Below are positions 1-12,171 of a DNA stretch of 64,000 bases, piece by piece; the first letter of the stretch is position 1; every line of letters begins with the position of its first letter. Under the pieces are notes generated by a model. The model worked only from the letters and a program-made list of their open reading frames with translations. It was not told where the DNA came from and did not search any database. A program made the position numbers and the translations under genes. Source of the stretch: Pilaira anomala. Lineage: Eukaryota; Mucoromycota; Mucoromycetes; Mucorales; Mucoraceae. The stretch covers positions 1 through 64,000 of the forward strand of contig JAIXMQ010000056.1 of NCBI GenBank assembly GCA_025716855.1, in the 5' to 3' direction.

Positions 1-1558
1 CCTAGTTTTACCTTATTTTATTATCCTTAATAACAATGATGCTCTTTAACAGCAGTGTATCTTAATTGTCTGTTATAAAAAATAATAGAACTTCTCTATT
101 GATTTAACTATTTTATTATATCTCATATTTTTATTTCTTTACATATTGGAATCCCTTATATATATATTTATCTCTCCATTGTATTCTACTTATAAAGTCT
201 CTTGCTCTAATAAGTCCTCCTAATAAAGTAGCTACTCTTTCTACATAGAGAAAAGTACCATGCTAATGTGACTTTTTCATCAAGTTTTTATGTGTTGGAA
301 GTCATTGAAGTGCTTTAAAGTCAAATTTTCGTGATTTGAAGATTTTTTTTTTTTAGGTCAAGGTCAAGTAAATATGTTTTAAAACATGAAAAAAGGGTGA
401 GGTATTTATATGATTTTTTTAGTCTCGTGATATTGAAATTAGGTTTGTTGGATAGCAGCTCTTTGAAGTGGATTAGTTATCTCTTCTGTGTCAACTTTAT
501 GGGTTAAATACGTACAAATTATTTTAAATATGTAATCAAAAATAAGGACGCCAAGATTAATGGTTGTGTGTGTTATATGTAAATTTTTTCTACTTTTATT
601 GACGTTTTGTGTATGAGTCTCATATTAAATAGATGCATACATTTATGCATGTTTTAAATCTCAACAAATTTTGGGCGCTACACATGACCGCAAACAGGTT
701 TATTTTAGCACCTTTTTTTTTCTATTTCTTTCTACCTTTTTTTTTTTTCTTTTTTTCCTTTTCTTCTTCAAATAAAACATACACATTCTTTAAACTACCT
801 CTTTGATGACATACAAGATATTGTATCAAGAAATGAACAACTTTGAGATGTTCATGATGAATAATATCAATGGTAAGACATATAACGTTATTACGAGAAG
901 AAATAGATAACTGTCTAATATATTCCCACGTGTTCTTAAGAATGATTCTGCACTTATTTTACCTCAAGTCCTTGCGTATAAAATGGCTATTTCTTCCTTG
1001 GTTGCTAAGCTTTTGTCTTGATATTGCTTGGTTGGTCTAATACAACGGTTGTTGCCATGGGGAGAATGTCTGATTCAAGATGACTCTATTTCACGTGTAA
1101 GAGATCTTCGTCTGGTTGATACTGTTTGGTGTGTGAGATATTAGTATAGTTTATACGTATAGTTTAATTGAAAGATTCAGTACTGGTTATCGAAAACAGC
1201 TTTTGACCATGAATAACCGATTCCATTATTTGCTGACTTGCTTCTTAACTGACTCGCAGTACAATATGGGCACCGTAGTCGGGATAGTAGTGCCATTAGT
1301 AGAGATGTTCCATCCATCTGAGGTGGCTTCGTTTCGTTGGGAGGAGATAACTGGGAAATGGCTTTTTAATTTTACAAAGGTATTTATTTATCTTTCTTGC
1401 TCATCATGATGTATCCGTCAAACGTCTCTTTTGTTGACTGTGATATGGTTGTTACTATTTGATATGTAATTTCTTTCTTTTTAATCTGGCAGCATGGTCT
1501 TGACTACTACTCCTATATATATGTCTTGAAATAATCATTGCTCTTAACAGAAACAAAA

Positions 1559-1601
<43 letters not shown>

Positions 1602-2043
1602 AGAAAAACAAAAACAAAAGAAAAAACAAAAGAAAAACAAAAGAAAAAACAAAAGAACAAGAAAACAAGAAAACAAGAAAACAAGAAAACAAGAAAACAA
1701 AAAATCAAAACTACTATAACTGCTCTGACTAATCCGGAAAGCATCTTTTACACATCTCTCTTCATTTACTCGCCCAAGATAAAGTACTTGCAAGCTTGTA
1801 TACTTTTTAGTTCCCAACTCAAGGCCTTCATCATATCAAAATTACTTCTCAATTCATATTTGGCTCTATCCTTACACAGACATAATTGGTGGTTTATCTT
1901 CTTTAAAGTACCTTTCAATCCTGATCAAGTCGTTGCTACAATCATCCGTTTTGAAAACACTTATACATATAGACAAACCCTCTACACTACATACCCATCT
2001 TAAGATAATTTAGAATCACCAATACATACCTCTTCTAACAAAA

Positions 2044-2084
<41 letters not shown>

Positions 2085-2599
2085 AACCTAATTCAAAGTC
2101 TCCCACATATTAAAAAACATAAGTTCCTTACATTCATCTCGTGCATGCAAAAATAAAGCTGCCATCCCTTCTTTTTCCTTTAGAATCAATTTATAACCAT
2201 TCATTTGTTTCTGTCAATTTTATTTCGATGAAACAAGTGACCTTATTGTATGTAGTACCATAAATATTGATTGATTTACTCATTCACATTAAATTATAGC
2301 TAGCATATGTACTAAATAATATTATTAAAAAAACCTCTAAACAAAAAATAAACATTGTACCAGCAACTGTCAATTGGATCCCGAACTAGGAAAACATAAT
2401 ATCAATCTAAAAATAAAAAGATTGATCAGGTTGTAGCTATGATAAAAAATAGTACGCGCATTTACCATAAAATCTGTAACAACGGAATTCAGACTAATAA
2501 CAGCCGTATAAATAATTACAAGGTGATCTTTAGTCAGGAACTATGTACGCTGTTATCCAATCGGGTAGATGGGATCCACGATTATATATGGTCAATTCG
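1..2599. other. AT-rich gene-poor stretch with decayed coding fragments
   Basis: I see no intact gene here. A plus-strand reading from about 820 to 1140 has coding-like composition but is interrupted by stops, which suggests a decayed gene. Two long A runs lie at 1561-1600 and about 2045-2082. Between them, about 1604-1712, is an A-rich minisatellite of 8-mers of the type AAGAAAAC. The open frames across these A/T runs are poly-Lys or poly-Phe artefacts. Confidence 0.6.
1604..1712. repeat. A-rich short tandem repeat (about 8-bp unit)
   Basis: The left part is built of AAAAACAAAAG-like units and the right part of at least five near-perfect copies of AAGAAAAC. It directly follows a 40-nt A run. 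This is a simple low-complexity minisatellite with no sign of function. Confidence 0.8.
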
Positions 2600-3060
2600 A
2601 AAGAGTAGAATTGGGTATAGATTCATTTAAACCCATCAAAAAGATGATCCTTATTCAAACACAACTCATCAGGATATTTAAGATAGTTAAGAAGAGCTCT
2701 TTTTATTTTACTTAATAAATCAACCCTAAGTCTCTTCTCATTAATTACTGATTGTCCACTCTTTCTCTCTCTCTCTCTCTCTCTTGAATTTCTTAAATTC
2801 AAGTAGCACATCAATACCATGCCACTGACTACAAACTTTTTTCTTCGCCAAATGATATAACTGACTGGTCGTTTTCCTCCAAAAAGTTGTCAATATAATA
2901 TCTGTGTCTCTTTCTTGGATTGGATCTTACACCATTAGATATCGCAAAATTTAAGTTATTATCTAGTATACCTGTATCTCTAAACTGGTGTACATCAGAT
3001 TAAATAATATCGGCCACAGCCAAAGAATATGTGGTAACTGTTTAGTTCCGTAAAAGCATA
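2600..3060 (-). pseudogene. Decayed coding repeat, copy 1
   Basis: On the minus strand, the end of a reading frame (about 2627-2720) encodes a peptide ending in YPDELCLNKDHLFDGFK and a stop. A near-identical ending, YPDKLCLDKNHLFYGFK plus stop, occurs on the plus strand at about 7460-7521. Nucleotide identity continues beyond the stop into the shared stretch ATGAATCTATACCCAA. Upstream on the minus strand, around 2840-3010, a second coding-like stretch (for example NFAISNGVRSNPRKRHRYYIDNF) lies in another frame. A CT microsatellite (about 2758-2785) interrupts the locus. I do not recognise the family. Frame breaks show it is not a working gene. Confidence 0.5.
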
Positions 3061-3512
3061 TTAGTATATTACAACCTCTTATTTCTATTTGAACTTATAA
3101 ACAAAGCTCTTCTGTGATCACTGGTATCAAGCTCGACACTCGGGATATCCTATTAAAAGACCTTTTGATGAGCATTGTATTTATATTAATATGTTTTATT
3201 TTGATGTCACTTTACCTCCAAAGATTTCATGTATTGTTGTCAGATTTAACTTTTGCAGCCATCTCAAATCCGCAAGAAAATCCCTTAGTAGAGTAACTCC
3301 CTCCAGATTTGGTTCTTTTTACTTTTCTGCTTTTCATTGTCATCTAGATACATAGGATTATCATGTGACGAACCAGTACTGACCTCTAAATGAGCCTGGT
3401 GGTTATTCCATAACTTGGAAAGAATCACTTCCCTTGCATGTTTTGAACTATCTTTTATAATTTTTAGAGCTTTTTATATTAAAAAATAAACACTTCCACT
3501 TTTGATATCGAT
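3061..3512. other. Intergenic DNA before the transposase relic
   Basis: A 60-codon plus-strand frame (3114-3296) is hydrophobic and AT-driven, and I do not believe it is a gene. I looked for a left inverted-terminal partner of the transposase element and found none that I could support. Confidence 0.5.
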
Positions 3513-4788
3513 ATGTCTGAACGCTGTTTAGAAGACCAAACAACGGAAGTATATGTTAGTCTTATGTCGATGATGCAAATTGAGTATGATGGTATAAGCG
3601 GAATGGAATTAGATGAGGAAGTGAACGAAACCATTGGCATTACAGCTGAGACGGAACAATTTGAATCTGAACAAGAAGAAGAAGAGGAAAACAGTTCACA
3701 AGAAAAAAGAATTGGAAAAAAAAGCTCGCTTACAGAAGCCACAGCGATCTCCAAATTGTAGGCTTTCTTGAGCAGCTTACCGAAGGTATAAGTACTATGG
3801 AAGCAGCCAACTGTTTTGGCATATCAAGAAGCTCAGCATATAGGTTTAGAAGCCAATGGCTCTCATCTGGTGGGGTAGTTCGTAAGAAGAGAGGGCCAGC
3901 TGAATGTAGTATGTCATCTTTAAAACAGGAACATACAGACTTTATTATCAACTACATTGAGAATTTTGCTACAGCAACTATTAAGCACATAAAATACGAG
4001 CTAGTAAAAGAATTTAGTAATTGTAAATCTGGACTTCAGCGCCATATGAAGACCCATTGTGCGCTATTCTTAAAGCGATTAGAAAAAATATCAGCCAAGC
4101 GTAACGATAAAGACATTATAAGACAACGAAGAGAACGTGTTGAAACGTTTATTGCTGACAAGGATATGTATTTTGAGCGCAACTGTGTGTTTTTAGATGA
4201 AGAGGCTTCAATTTACATATAGTGAGAAATAGAGGATAGTCTGTAAAAGGAAAGCCTGCTAAGACCATTGTACCTACGAACGGAGGTACATCCATAACAA
4301 TTTCAGGAGTCATATCTTCTGCATGAGTTATAGATATATCGTTAAGAAAACCCACTAAAGCTAAAAAGAGAAAGCTCGACGGAAAGGCTGTAAAAATCAC
4401 GAAAGGTACCAATACCAGCCATTACTTAGCTTACCTTTGCAACGTCATGGATGTTTTGGATAAAAATAAGATGCAAGGTTTTTACCTAGTAATGGATAAT
4501 GTCGCAATCCATGGACCAAGAGGTAAGGTTGTGAATGATTATATTGTCAGTAGGGGTTATAAGTGTGTTCACTTGCCACCATACTCCCCATTTTTGAATC
4601 CTATCGAAGAATTTTGGTCTAAGGTTAAGGCAGGTATTAAAAGATCTCCTATCGATGGCAAGGATACTCTCACACCAAGAATATTAGAATCATGTTCTAA
4701 AGTAACCTTGAGTGATTGTAGAGGACGGATAAGGCATTATGTTTCTTTTTTTTTTCGTTGCTTGGCTGAAGAACAGATGCTATAGTTT
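3513..4788 (+). mobile_element. Dead IS630/Tc1-mariner type transposase
   Basis: The coding sequence is spread over three frames. 3513-3725 is an acidic N-terminus. From about 3735 to 4222 comes a helix-turn-helix region (CFGISRSSAYRFRSQW) and a first catalytic-type FLDE. About 4220-4785 holds the DDE core, with GKPAK, the second Asp in VMDNVAIHG, and LPPYSPFLNPIEEFWSKVK, giving a D-about 34-E spacing typical of this superfamily. The first shift falls at an A run near 3715-3722. In the third segment two in-frame stops (near 4216-4220 and 4315) precede the core. Two shifts plus stops mean a pseudogene. The downstream flank at about 4899-4912 contains CCCAGTATACTG, which resembles the CCCAGTATA ends of the mini-elements at 18.2 kb and so may be the right terminus. 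No left terminus was found. Confidence 0.85.
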
Positions 4789-5149
4789 TTTTTTTTAAAA
4801 AATAATAAATATTCCAAAAATTTTAAATAATTGTTCAAAAAATAATTCTGATTTTGTTCAAACAACTCTGACATTTAGTCCCAAAAATTTTCAAACCGAG
4901 TCCCAGTATACTGATTTCAAATGAATGTAATTTTTCCAAAATTAGTTACAAAAATAAATTGTTTTATAATGATTGTTTAGTTAAATTAGGAACAATTTTT
5001 TCGTCCAATAGTGTGTTAAGATGATTGATAAAGAGTTTCATGCTGTTATATTCTGAAATCAAAGTGAAGTTGTGCTGTATTCTACCTCCCTAAATAAAAA
5101 AAGCTTGGAAATTTAATTGCTTGCTTTTGAAAAAAAAAAAAAAAGTGAC

Positions 5150-5340
5150 GAGGTTTGAAAAAATTATGATCATTTCTGGAAAATGAGGTGGGAAATCCAG
5201 TATAAAAACTAGCTCATTTTAAACTGCTAGCATAATGAAGGTCAAAAAAATTTACCAAAGCGTAGCGTAGCGAAGTGGAAATAAATTCTTTTGACCTTCA
5301 TTATGCTAGCAGTACGCTTCGCTTTAAAATAGGCTAGATA
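5150..5340. mobile_element. Hairpin-forming MITE-like element
   Basis: A perfect 24-bp inverted repeat has arms at 5224-5247 and 5289-5312 (CTGCTAGCATAATGAAGGTC and its complement) around a 41-nt loop. Outside the arms, an imperfect second block (CTAGCTCATTTTAAA against its complement) extends the pairing after a 10-nt insertion on the right. Just to the left, at about 5150-5196, the sequence TTTGAAAAAAT...GGTGGGAAATCCAGTATA matches the end of the transposon family at 18.2 kb, so a truncated member of that family abuts the hairpin. No target duplication could be defined. Confidence 0.6.
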
Positions 5341-6022
5341 CTAATGAACGCACTCAATGCTTAATATCGGCCACTCCGACCATATTTTTTTTTTTACCAT
5401 AGTGTAACGAAGGTCCAAAAAAAACACAGTTTCCGGAGTGGTTATAATAATGGTTTTTCAATAGCCCATATCCTATGTTTTTTATTAGATGATAACTAAT
5501 ATTTTCAGTTTGGCTGTGAAGTTAATAAAAAAAAATTAAATTAATCCATATTCCCATTCAAGCTATTTTTGCTTCATTTTTTTTTTTTTTTACTTCTTTG
5601 AACGGAATTTCCTCCAATAGTTGCCAATAATTTCTAATAAAAGTGCAGGCGTCCTTTATCTTAAAATAATAATATCATGTCGAGAATAAGAAAACGATCC
5701 GAAGTCAAAATCAAAGTTATTGACCTGATTTCTGATGATGATAAGAAAATAAATTTAATGTTGAAGAGCATGTCCTTCCACCAACAGTAAACTTTTCCGA
5801 TGTTTTTATTCGCAGAAAGAAGAGTAAGTACTTGAAAAAGAAAAATAAAAAATGATAAAAGACATGAACCCCATACATTTTTCTCTTTTAAAAAAAAAGA
5901 GAGAGCCATACCGAGCGGTGAGACACTCTTAAGACACCCATGTTTTGTCCCACCTTATCGTCAACAACGAACTATCTTATTCTGCTAGAGTTATATATCT
6001 TCAGCGTCTACAATAGATATTA
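5341..6022. other. Intergenic, AT-rich, no gene seen
   Basis: It contains another loose inverted pair (GGCCACTCCGACC near 5367 and CCGGAGTGGTT near 5434) and several T runs. Short open frames here have no coding character. Confidence 0.5.
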
Positions 6023-7530
6023 ATGCAATGGTTATTGTCAGTGGTAAATTATCTTTCCATAAAAAGCGCTGTGTCCCGGTTTCTTTGTTTTTTTTTTTGG
6101 CCTGATTATAAAAACACCATAAAGATTAATCGTATGCTGAGTATTCGTTTGGATAAGGATCCTCTGACTACTTGTTCTCTTTGGCTTTCAAAATTGAGAA
6201 CCGTTCAAGGTAAAATCTTTAAGAAAAAATTACGACCAGTTTTATTAATTGTTGTAACATGTTTCCCAAAAATGCCTGTTTATTCAGCAAAAAAAACTTT
6301 TTTGAGCGAGAAGATAATACTTTTTTTTTTTGTGGATTTCATCTTGATTCCTGCGCTTCAGAATATAATAGAAGACAGGTATAGTGCGCAATATCCTATG
6401 AGTTGGGCCCAAGAGAACTCGAAAAATGTTTTTAATAATCATTGCGTTCGTTTACCCGAAATTATGGCTGCTATTATTCGTAGAAATAGAGATACAGAAC
6501 ATCAATATCGGTACTTTGAAATTTTTTTTTCTGTACCTATACTTTGGGAGACAAAATAGATATCCCATTTGGTGAATTTAGCCGTAATTACCAACACATT
6601 GTTATAGATGCTTTCCCGTAAATTAACTTCAATGACATTCCGACCGACAATATTGTTGTTGATATTGGTTGGGAAGTGCAAAGTTATGATCAGACAGAGT
6701 ACGCTTATGCTCGTAAATTGACCGGTTGCAAATATACTGCTCACATATTTGAAGGCGAAGGACCTCATCATATCCTTCAGTTTCAAGCATATCTAGCGAT
6801 CAAAGCAGCCTTTTTTCTTAGAAAATCTGCTGGAGATCACTACACAATTAGTCTTCATCCAGATACTTTGTGTGAAGATGTAAAAAAAAATCTAACGCAA
6901 TCTTCTTAAGCTTATATTTATTTGTAATTCACTTTGTCTTTCTTTACTTATTTTTTATATTAGGAGAAAGTCAGAGTTGGTTTAGAAGAGGCTAGAACAG
7001 GAATGTACACAGCCAGAATGGAGTTTACCCTTTAACTTACTCATCCACATGACTTTATGGTACTTATACCATAAATTGCTTAGTTAGTATTTTTTATTGT
7101 ATGTTCTTTGATTTCAAAAATAATTCTAACATTTTTTTTTCGAGTAGTGCAATCGTTGAACCGGACTCACGTTATTGCTTACTTCGATACAAACGACATA
7201 ACCCAGTTCTTATTGTGTCGTTTAAGTCATTAAATCTTTACCAAAACTACAACCGTTTCAGGCATAATGGTGAAGATGAAGGAACTCTGACAATACTACA
7301 CATCATTAATGCTCTATTCAACTCTCTCTTTTCAAGACCGCCAAGTTCGAATAAATTAGCTAGAAAGACTTCGCATTATCTGGCTGTTCGTGAAGTTCCA
7401 ACATCATTTTTACTATTAAATAAAGAGCTCTTCTAAACTAAAATAAACATAATCTTTTTATATCTTGAATATCCTGATAAGTTGTGCTTGGATAAGAACC
7501 ATCTTTTCTATGGTTTTAAATGAATCTATA
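6023..7530 (+). pseudogene. Decayed multi-frame coding repeat, copy 2
   Basis: Coding-like fragments occupy 6023-6559, 6560-6909 (for example IVVDIGWEVQSYDQ and CKYTAHIFEGEG), 6963-7035 (EKVRVGLEEARTGMYTARME) and 7101-7521. They are not joined by convincing introns: frames change and stops intervene, for example inside the 6560-6640 reading. The last segment ends in YPDKLCLDKNHLFYGFK and a stop, the same ending as the inverted copy at 2.6 kb. I do not recognise the protein family. It may be a domesticated or transposon-borne gene in decay. Spliced expression of part of it cannot be excluded, because an acceptor-like TTAG occurs at 6960-6963. Confidence 0.45.
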
Positions 7531-8335
7531 CCCAACTCTTTTGCTTTTCACGGGTCAGAAGAAGAAGTTAGTTAGCTAAGCTTGTATCGAGGATATTAAC
7601 AGTATAACTATATCTAATATAACTGAGTTTTTTTTTTTGTTTTTATTCCCAATTTATTTTAACTTAGTTTTTTACCGGCAATCATATTTGACGTATGCCT
7701 TTGAATATAGGATATTTCCTTTAGTTCCAGATGTTGATAGTAATATAAAATGGCACCCTTGTATTATGATGGAGGTATAAAAGGTTTTATTATAATGTTT
7801 AGTTTATGACCCTGATCTAGTTAGTCACATAAGTAGAGATTACATGCAATACAACAAACCGTACGTTCCGCTGTATGTATTTAATTTTCTGACAAAGTTT
7901 TTTTATGCCAAAAAGTCTCTTTCTCATTGTAATTTGAAATAAGATATTTTAATATAATAGTGGATTATTTGAACAGAAAAGTATACTATTTTATTAAGTC
8001 ACCTTGTAACTATCATCCCATTTTTTTTTCTGGCACCCTTTTTAAAAATGATATAACTTAGTTTAATGTCTTTTGCTTATTTTTAAAGAAAATAATTGTC
8101 TAACTATAACAAAAGATTTTAAACCAGCAATTGATGAAGAAAAAGCTTGGTAAGGAAATATCTTCATCTTTCTCTTTCAAAACTCTGACTCCAACAACCA
8201 CACCTATTCGTATATCACCTGCATCAGGTGCAAAATGATTACGTAATAATTTTTAAAATATACAATTTTTATTGGCTATAATACTCTTTTTTAAAAAAAA
8301 ATTCCAGGATTTCATAAAAAAAAACCTTTCCTTCA
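7531..8335. other. Intergenic and upstream region of the CDC7-like gene
   Basis: AT-rich sequence with short T and A runs. I see no gene. The last 300 bases are the presumed promoter and 5' leader of the kinase gene, without a motif I would name. Confidence 0.5.
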
Positions 8336-10753
8336 ATGTCCTCTATTGATAATCGTGGTATTCCGATTGTACAATCATCAGAAAAAACTGTAGCAAAGAA
8401 GAATATAAGAATGGAAGACGAGGAAATAAAACTGCATCGACCTCAGAATCCACGTCGACATGAATATTTTAGCACTAACTCTCCAGCACCACCAAGGTTT
8501 GATTCTGGCCAACATGTTACGACTCAGTCAACATTTACTACTCCCTATATTTCACCAGTGAGATCAACTTCACTCACTTCAAATATTTATGTAAAGTCAA
8601 GAAACGTTAGCTTGATTAGAAAACCAAAACGAAAATCTGATGAATTAGACATAACTTATTCTAGTCATGCCAAATTGTCACGGTTATCTCATTCAAATAA
8701 TAAATCACCAGTTATTAATACAGCAACTTCTAAACCAACACAAACTGATATTGCAATCTCACCTATGAAAGTCGATACGTCACCTTTAAATCACCAAGCT
8801 TCTAACTCGTTTATTACCAGACAAAACCTGTTTCCATATTCACCTCCAGGTACTCAAGAAAATATGTATCCAGTAACTCCCGATTCTCTAAACAAGCAGC
8901 GAGTCAGTATTTATTCTCTTACCGAACAAAGAGAGAATCTTGCTACCCCTATTTCCTCTCTTCAGCAGCAGAAGGAAATGTTATCTACTCCACTGAAACA
9001 AAATATAGCTACTGCTACTTTCATCCAACAACAAAAATATAACAGAGAAAATGAGAGAGAAAATGAGAGAGAGGAGCTTGAAGCTATGAAAGATATTACA
9101 AAAAGAAGTGAAGATAGAGAAAACAAGGTTGCTAAAGATAAAGAGAATAAAGTTGATGATAAAATGGAGAATGAAACTGAAAAGAAAAGCAACAGGTTGC
9201 CAAGTAAAGATGAAGATGCTCGCACAGCAGAGGAAGCAGCAGAAGCAGAAGAAATTTCTGAACTAATGAACACTGTAAAGTGTTTATCAGACTATTACAA
9301 GTTAATGTCTAAAATTGGTGAAGGTAAATCTACCGTACTTTCTCTATACATAATACTTTATTTATTTTTATTTATTTTTTGATAGGCACATTTAGTACTG
9401 TTTATAAAGCATTAGATATTCGAAGAGACTATTACTATAATCAAGATTGGGAACTCCCATTACTAAAACAAGAAGATGAAGAGAAACCCTCTAAAACGTT
9501 AAGTCAATTTGTGGCATTGAAACGAATTTATGATACAAGTAGTCCACGGCGTATTGCGAATGAAATATTTATTCTTCGTAAATTAAAAGGAAGCCCATGT
9601 ATATCACCATTAATAACTGCTTTTAGGCAGCAAGATCAAGTTTTTGTTGTTATGCCTTATATACCAAATGATGACTTCAAAACAACATTTTCCGATATGT
9701 CTATGATTGAAATTAAATCATACCTAAAATGCTTGTTTACGGCATTACGTGAACTACACAAACACAATATTATTCATCGTGATATCAAACCAAATAATTT
9801 TCTCTACAATCGTAAAAAGAAGATGGGTTATTTAATTGATTTTGGATTAGCAGAAGTATGATGTTTTATTAATCTGATGCTTTATACTTTTAAACTAACA
9901 AATTCTTTGTTCTAAAAAAGCATGAAAATGAAGGTAAAAAATTGGAAGAATATGATTTAAAATTAGAAGCTAGAGGACAAGGCGACATGTATATCCAGAG
10001 TAGTCGTAATGCAGCTATCAATCGTACACCTTTAAAACCATCTGGCAATAATTCTTCAGTATTAGCCTCACTTTCGAATAAGGAAAATCGTGCTTCCGAT
10101 TCTCCTGTTCCTTCATTTACCTTACCAACTACTACATCCACAGAAGAACCCAAAGTAATGGGTTATGTAAAAAATGACGCACGACATCACGCTAAAGCTA
10201 ATCGCGCCGGTACTAGAGGATTCAGAGCTCCAGAAATCCTTATGAAAGTTACTCGTCAAAAATGTGGTACAGTTAAAAAAAAATTGATAAAGCAAAATGA
10301 AAAAAAAAACTAACTATTTTGATTTTAGCAATTGATATTTGGGCAGCTGGTATAATTTTAGCTTGTTTTATGACGGGTAGATACCCCTTTTTCTTAGCAA
10401 ACGAAGAATCAGACGCTATTATTGAACTCGCACAAGTTTATGGAATTCGCGAGATGGAAAAGTGTGCAACCCGAAACAGTAAGTTGTAAAAAAAAAAAAA
10501 AAAAACCTCCTTATGACACGTTTTACTTATACTTTTATTTTTTCAAGACCGTATCTTTTCTACCAATATCAACATTCCTTTATTAAAAGTGCCTTGGTCT
10601 AAACTTGCTGAACATTTAAATAAGGAAACCATTGAAAAATGGGACCAAAAAGATTATAAAGATGGATTAGATTTACTTGAAAGAACATTAGACTTGAATA
10701 GTGACACAAGAATTACAGCGGCTCAAGCATTAGAACATCCTTTTCTTCGTTGA
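8336..10753 (+). CDS. CDC7: CDC7-type protein kinase (DDK catalytic subunit)
   Basis: The exons are 8336-9323, 9386-9855, 9921-10266, 10329-10478 and 10548-10753, giving 719 aa. All introns are GT-AG and 62-69 nt long. Residues 1 to about 320 are a low-complexity, charged N-terminal extension. The kinase domain runs from the glycine loop GEGTFSTVY (about 327) through VALKR (about 374), HRDIKPNN (about 459) and DFGLAE (about 481) to GTRGFRAPEIL and IDIWAAGIIL. A roughly 75-residue Ser/Asn-rich insert separates DFG from the APE motif, and another follows subdomain X. Both are hallmarks of the Cdc7 family, which phosphorylates the MCM helicase together with Dbf4 to fire replication origins. The second downstream gene, on the other strand, encodes the replisome protein CTF4. 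Family assignment is firm; the exact N-terminal start is the most upstream in-frame ATG that I can support. Confidence 0.93.
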
Positions 10754-10823
10754 TTTTATTCAATGTAAGTATGTATAAATTAGTAAAACAGAATGGACAT
10801 CTTTATTTTACTTCACTAAAAGA

Positions 10824-10850
10824 AAGTAAAGTAAAGTAAAGTAAAGTAAA
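10824..10850. repeat. AGTAA pentanucleotide microsatellite
   Basis: About five tandem AGTAA units lie in the 3' flank between the convergent CDC7-like gene and its minus-strand neighbour. Confidence 0.8.
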
Positions 10851-10968
10851 ATTGTTACTGTATGTATTATTTGATCGATTCAATTTTGCATTATTTTGTG
10901 GTTACACATAATAGTTTTTACTCCTATTATTATTTGTTTGTTTTAAGAAGATTTATTTAATAAAATAA

Positions 10969-12171
10969 TTATTCACTACATGGAAATTCAGATAAACCTA
11001 ATTCATCTTCTTCTACTAGAAAGTTGTTATGAAATTGTTGTTGATAAGAGAATTTTTTTTGTTCTAATAAAACTAAACGATCTCTTAAATCCATACAAGC
11101 ATTTTCCCATCTCATCTTCTCTTCCCATAATTCACGTAATTTTTTATAAGCTAAGCCAGTAATGACTTCAAAGTGATCCAATGCATTTTCAAGAGCAGCC
11201 TCAGCTCTTTTTGCTCTATTTTCAAAATCGATATCTTGTTGCGTAGTGATAGTAGTAGCAGTAGCAGTAGTAGTAGTAGTGGTAGTGGTAGTGGTAGTTA
11301 TGTTTGTTGTACTTTCCATTGTTGCATCGTTATTAAAATCAGTTTGTACTTGCATGTGTCTCATATTATTCTTTTGATCGTTAAGTAAATGATCATTATC
11401 CAAACTGAGAGTGATACCTAAAGCGCGTACATGTTCAGCAGCTAAACCAGTAGCTACTTGATTACTTGGTAATTCATGATTAATTAATTTCATACGTTCT
11501 AATCTTTGTAATAAAGCAGATTCAATTGTATCTACTCCATCAGATTTTGATAAATATTCATCATTTAATTTAAATAGTTTACTGTTAACAGAATTCGAGT
11601 AATGAAGTGATCCACTATATAAACTTGATTCTCTCTTTTTGTTTGGTAAAATAGGTTCTCCTGTTCCTTTGTTACGTGACACAAATGAAGACGTTTCAAA
11701 AGAAGGAGATCTACTATTAATACTAGCACTTTTTTGAGGTATAATTTCAATATGATTCTTTCTTATTGTTGAATTAACTTCACTACCATGATAAGATGTC
11801 GGTGCGGTTAAATTAGATGGTAAAGATATAGTACTGGATGGTATAGATCTAGTTGAAATTGATGGTGTTGGTAATGGTGGTGCATGTGCTGCTGCTGTTG
11901 TTGTTGTAGATGATGATGATGATTTTGGTTGATTTCTCTTTTGTTTTCTTATTCTTGAAAATATATTACTTGATCTTTCTGTTGTAGGTACATTACGTTG
12001 AAATTCTTCTGGACTTGTTGTCTTTAAAAATTCAACTAATGCCTGTGTACCAGTCATTCCTTTTTTACCATTATTTACTTTTTCTTCAATTAAATCATCC
12101 ATATCATCTTCATCTATATGATAAATACTAACTGCTCTAGGATTTTTAGGTTGGAAGCTTGATTTATTCAT
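10969..12171 (-). CDS. Unknown coiled-coil protein, single exon
   Basis: This intact 400-codon frame ends about 215 bp from the convergent CDC7-like gene. I do not recognise it. The N-terminus has an acidic stretch (YHIDEDDMDDLIEE) followed by GTQALVEFLKTTSPEEF, a short motif of the kind found in fungal proteins of unknown function. A basic patch (IRKQKRNQPK) and long Ser/Thr-rich, disordered segments follow, including a run of about 15 Thr/Ala from ACN codons. Residues about 315-385 form a likely coiled coil (AKRAEAALENALDHFEVITG, then KLRELWEEKMRWENACMDLR). There is no membrane segment and no signal peptide. The long unbroken frame, the biased codon use and the clean ATG and stop make it a real gene. 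A scaffold or polarity role would be a guess. Confidence 0.8.
   Translation of the reverse strand: MNKSSFQPKNPRAVSIYHIDEDDMDDLIEEKVNNGKKGMTGTQALVEFLKTTSPEEFQRNVPTTERSSNIFSRIRKQKRNQPKSSSSSTTTTAAAHAPPLPTPSISTRSIPSSTISLPSNLTAPTSYHGSEVNSTIRKNHIEIIPQKSASINSRSPSFETSSFVSRNKGTGEPILPNKKRESSLYSGSLHYSNSVNSKLFKLNDEYLSKSDGVDTIESALLQRLERMKLINHELPSNQVATGLAAEHVRALGITLSLDNDHLLNDQKNNMRHMQVQTDFNNDATMESTTNITTTTTTTTTTTATATTITTQQDIDFENRAKRAEAALENALDHFEVITGLAYKKLRELWEEKMRWENACMDLRDRLVLLEQKKFSYQQQFHNNFLVEEDELGLSEFPCSE

Noticed and set aside
1604..1712. A CRISPR-like array of short repeats
   Set aside because: The units are 8 bp without spacers, and the genome is eukaryotic.
1455..1817. Poly-Phe and poly-Lys open frames
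   Set aside because: They are translations of the A run and A-rich minisatellite on either strand.
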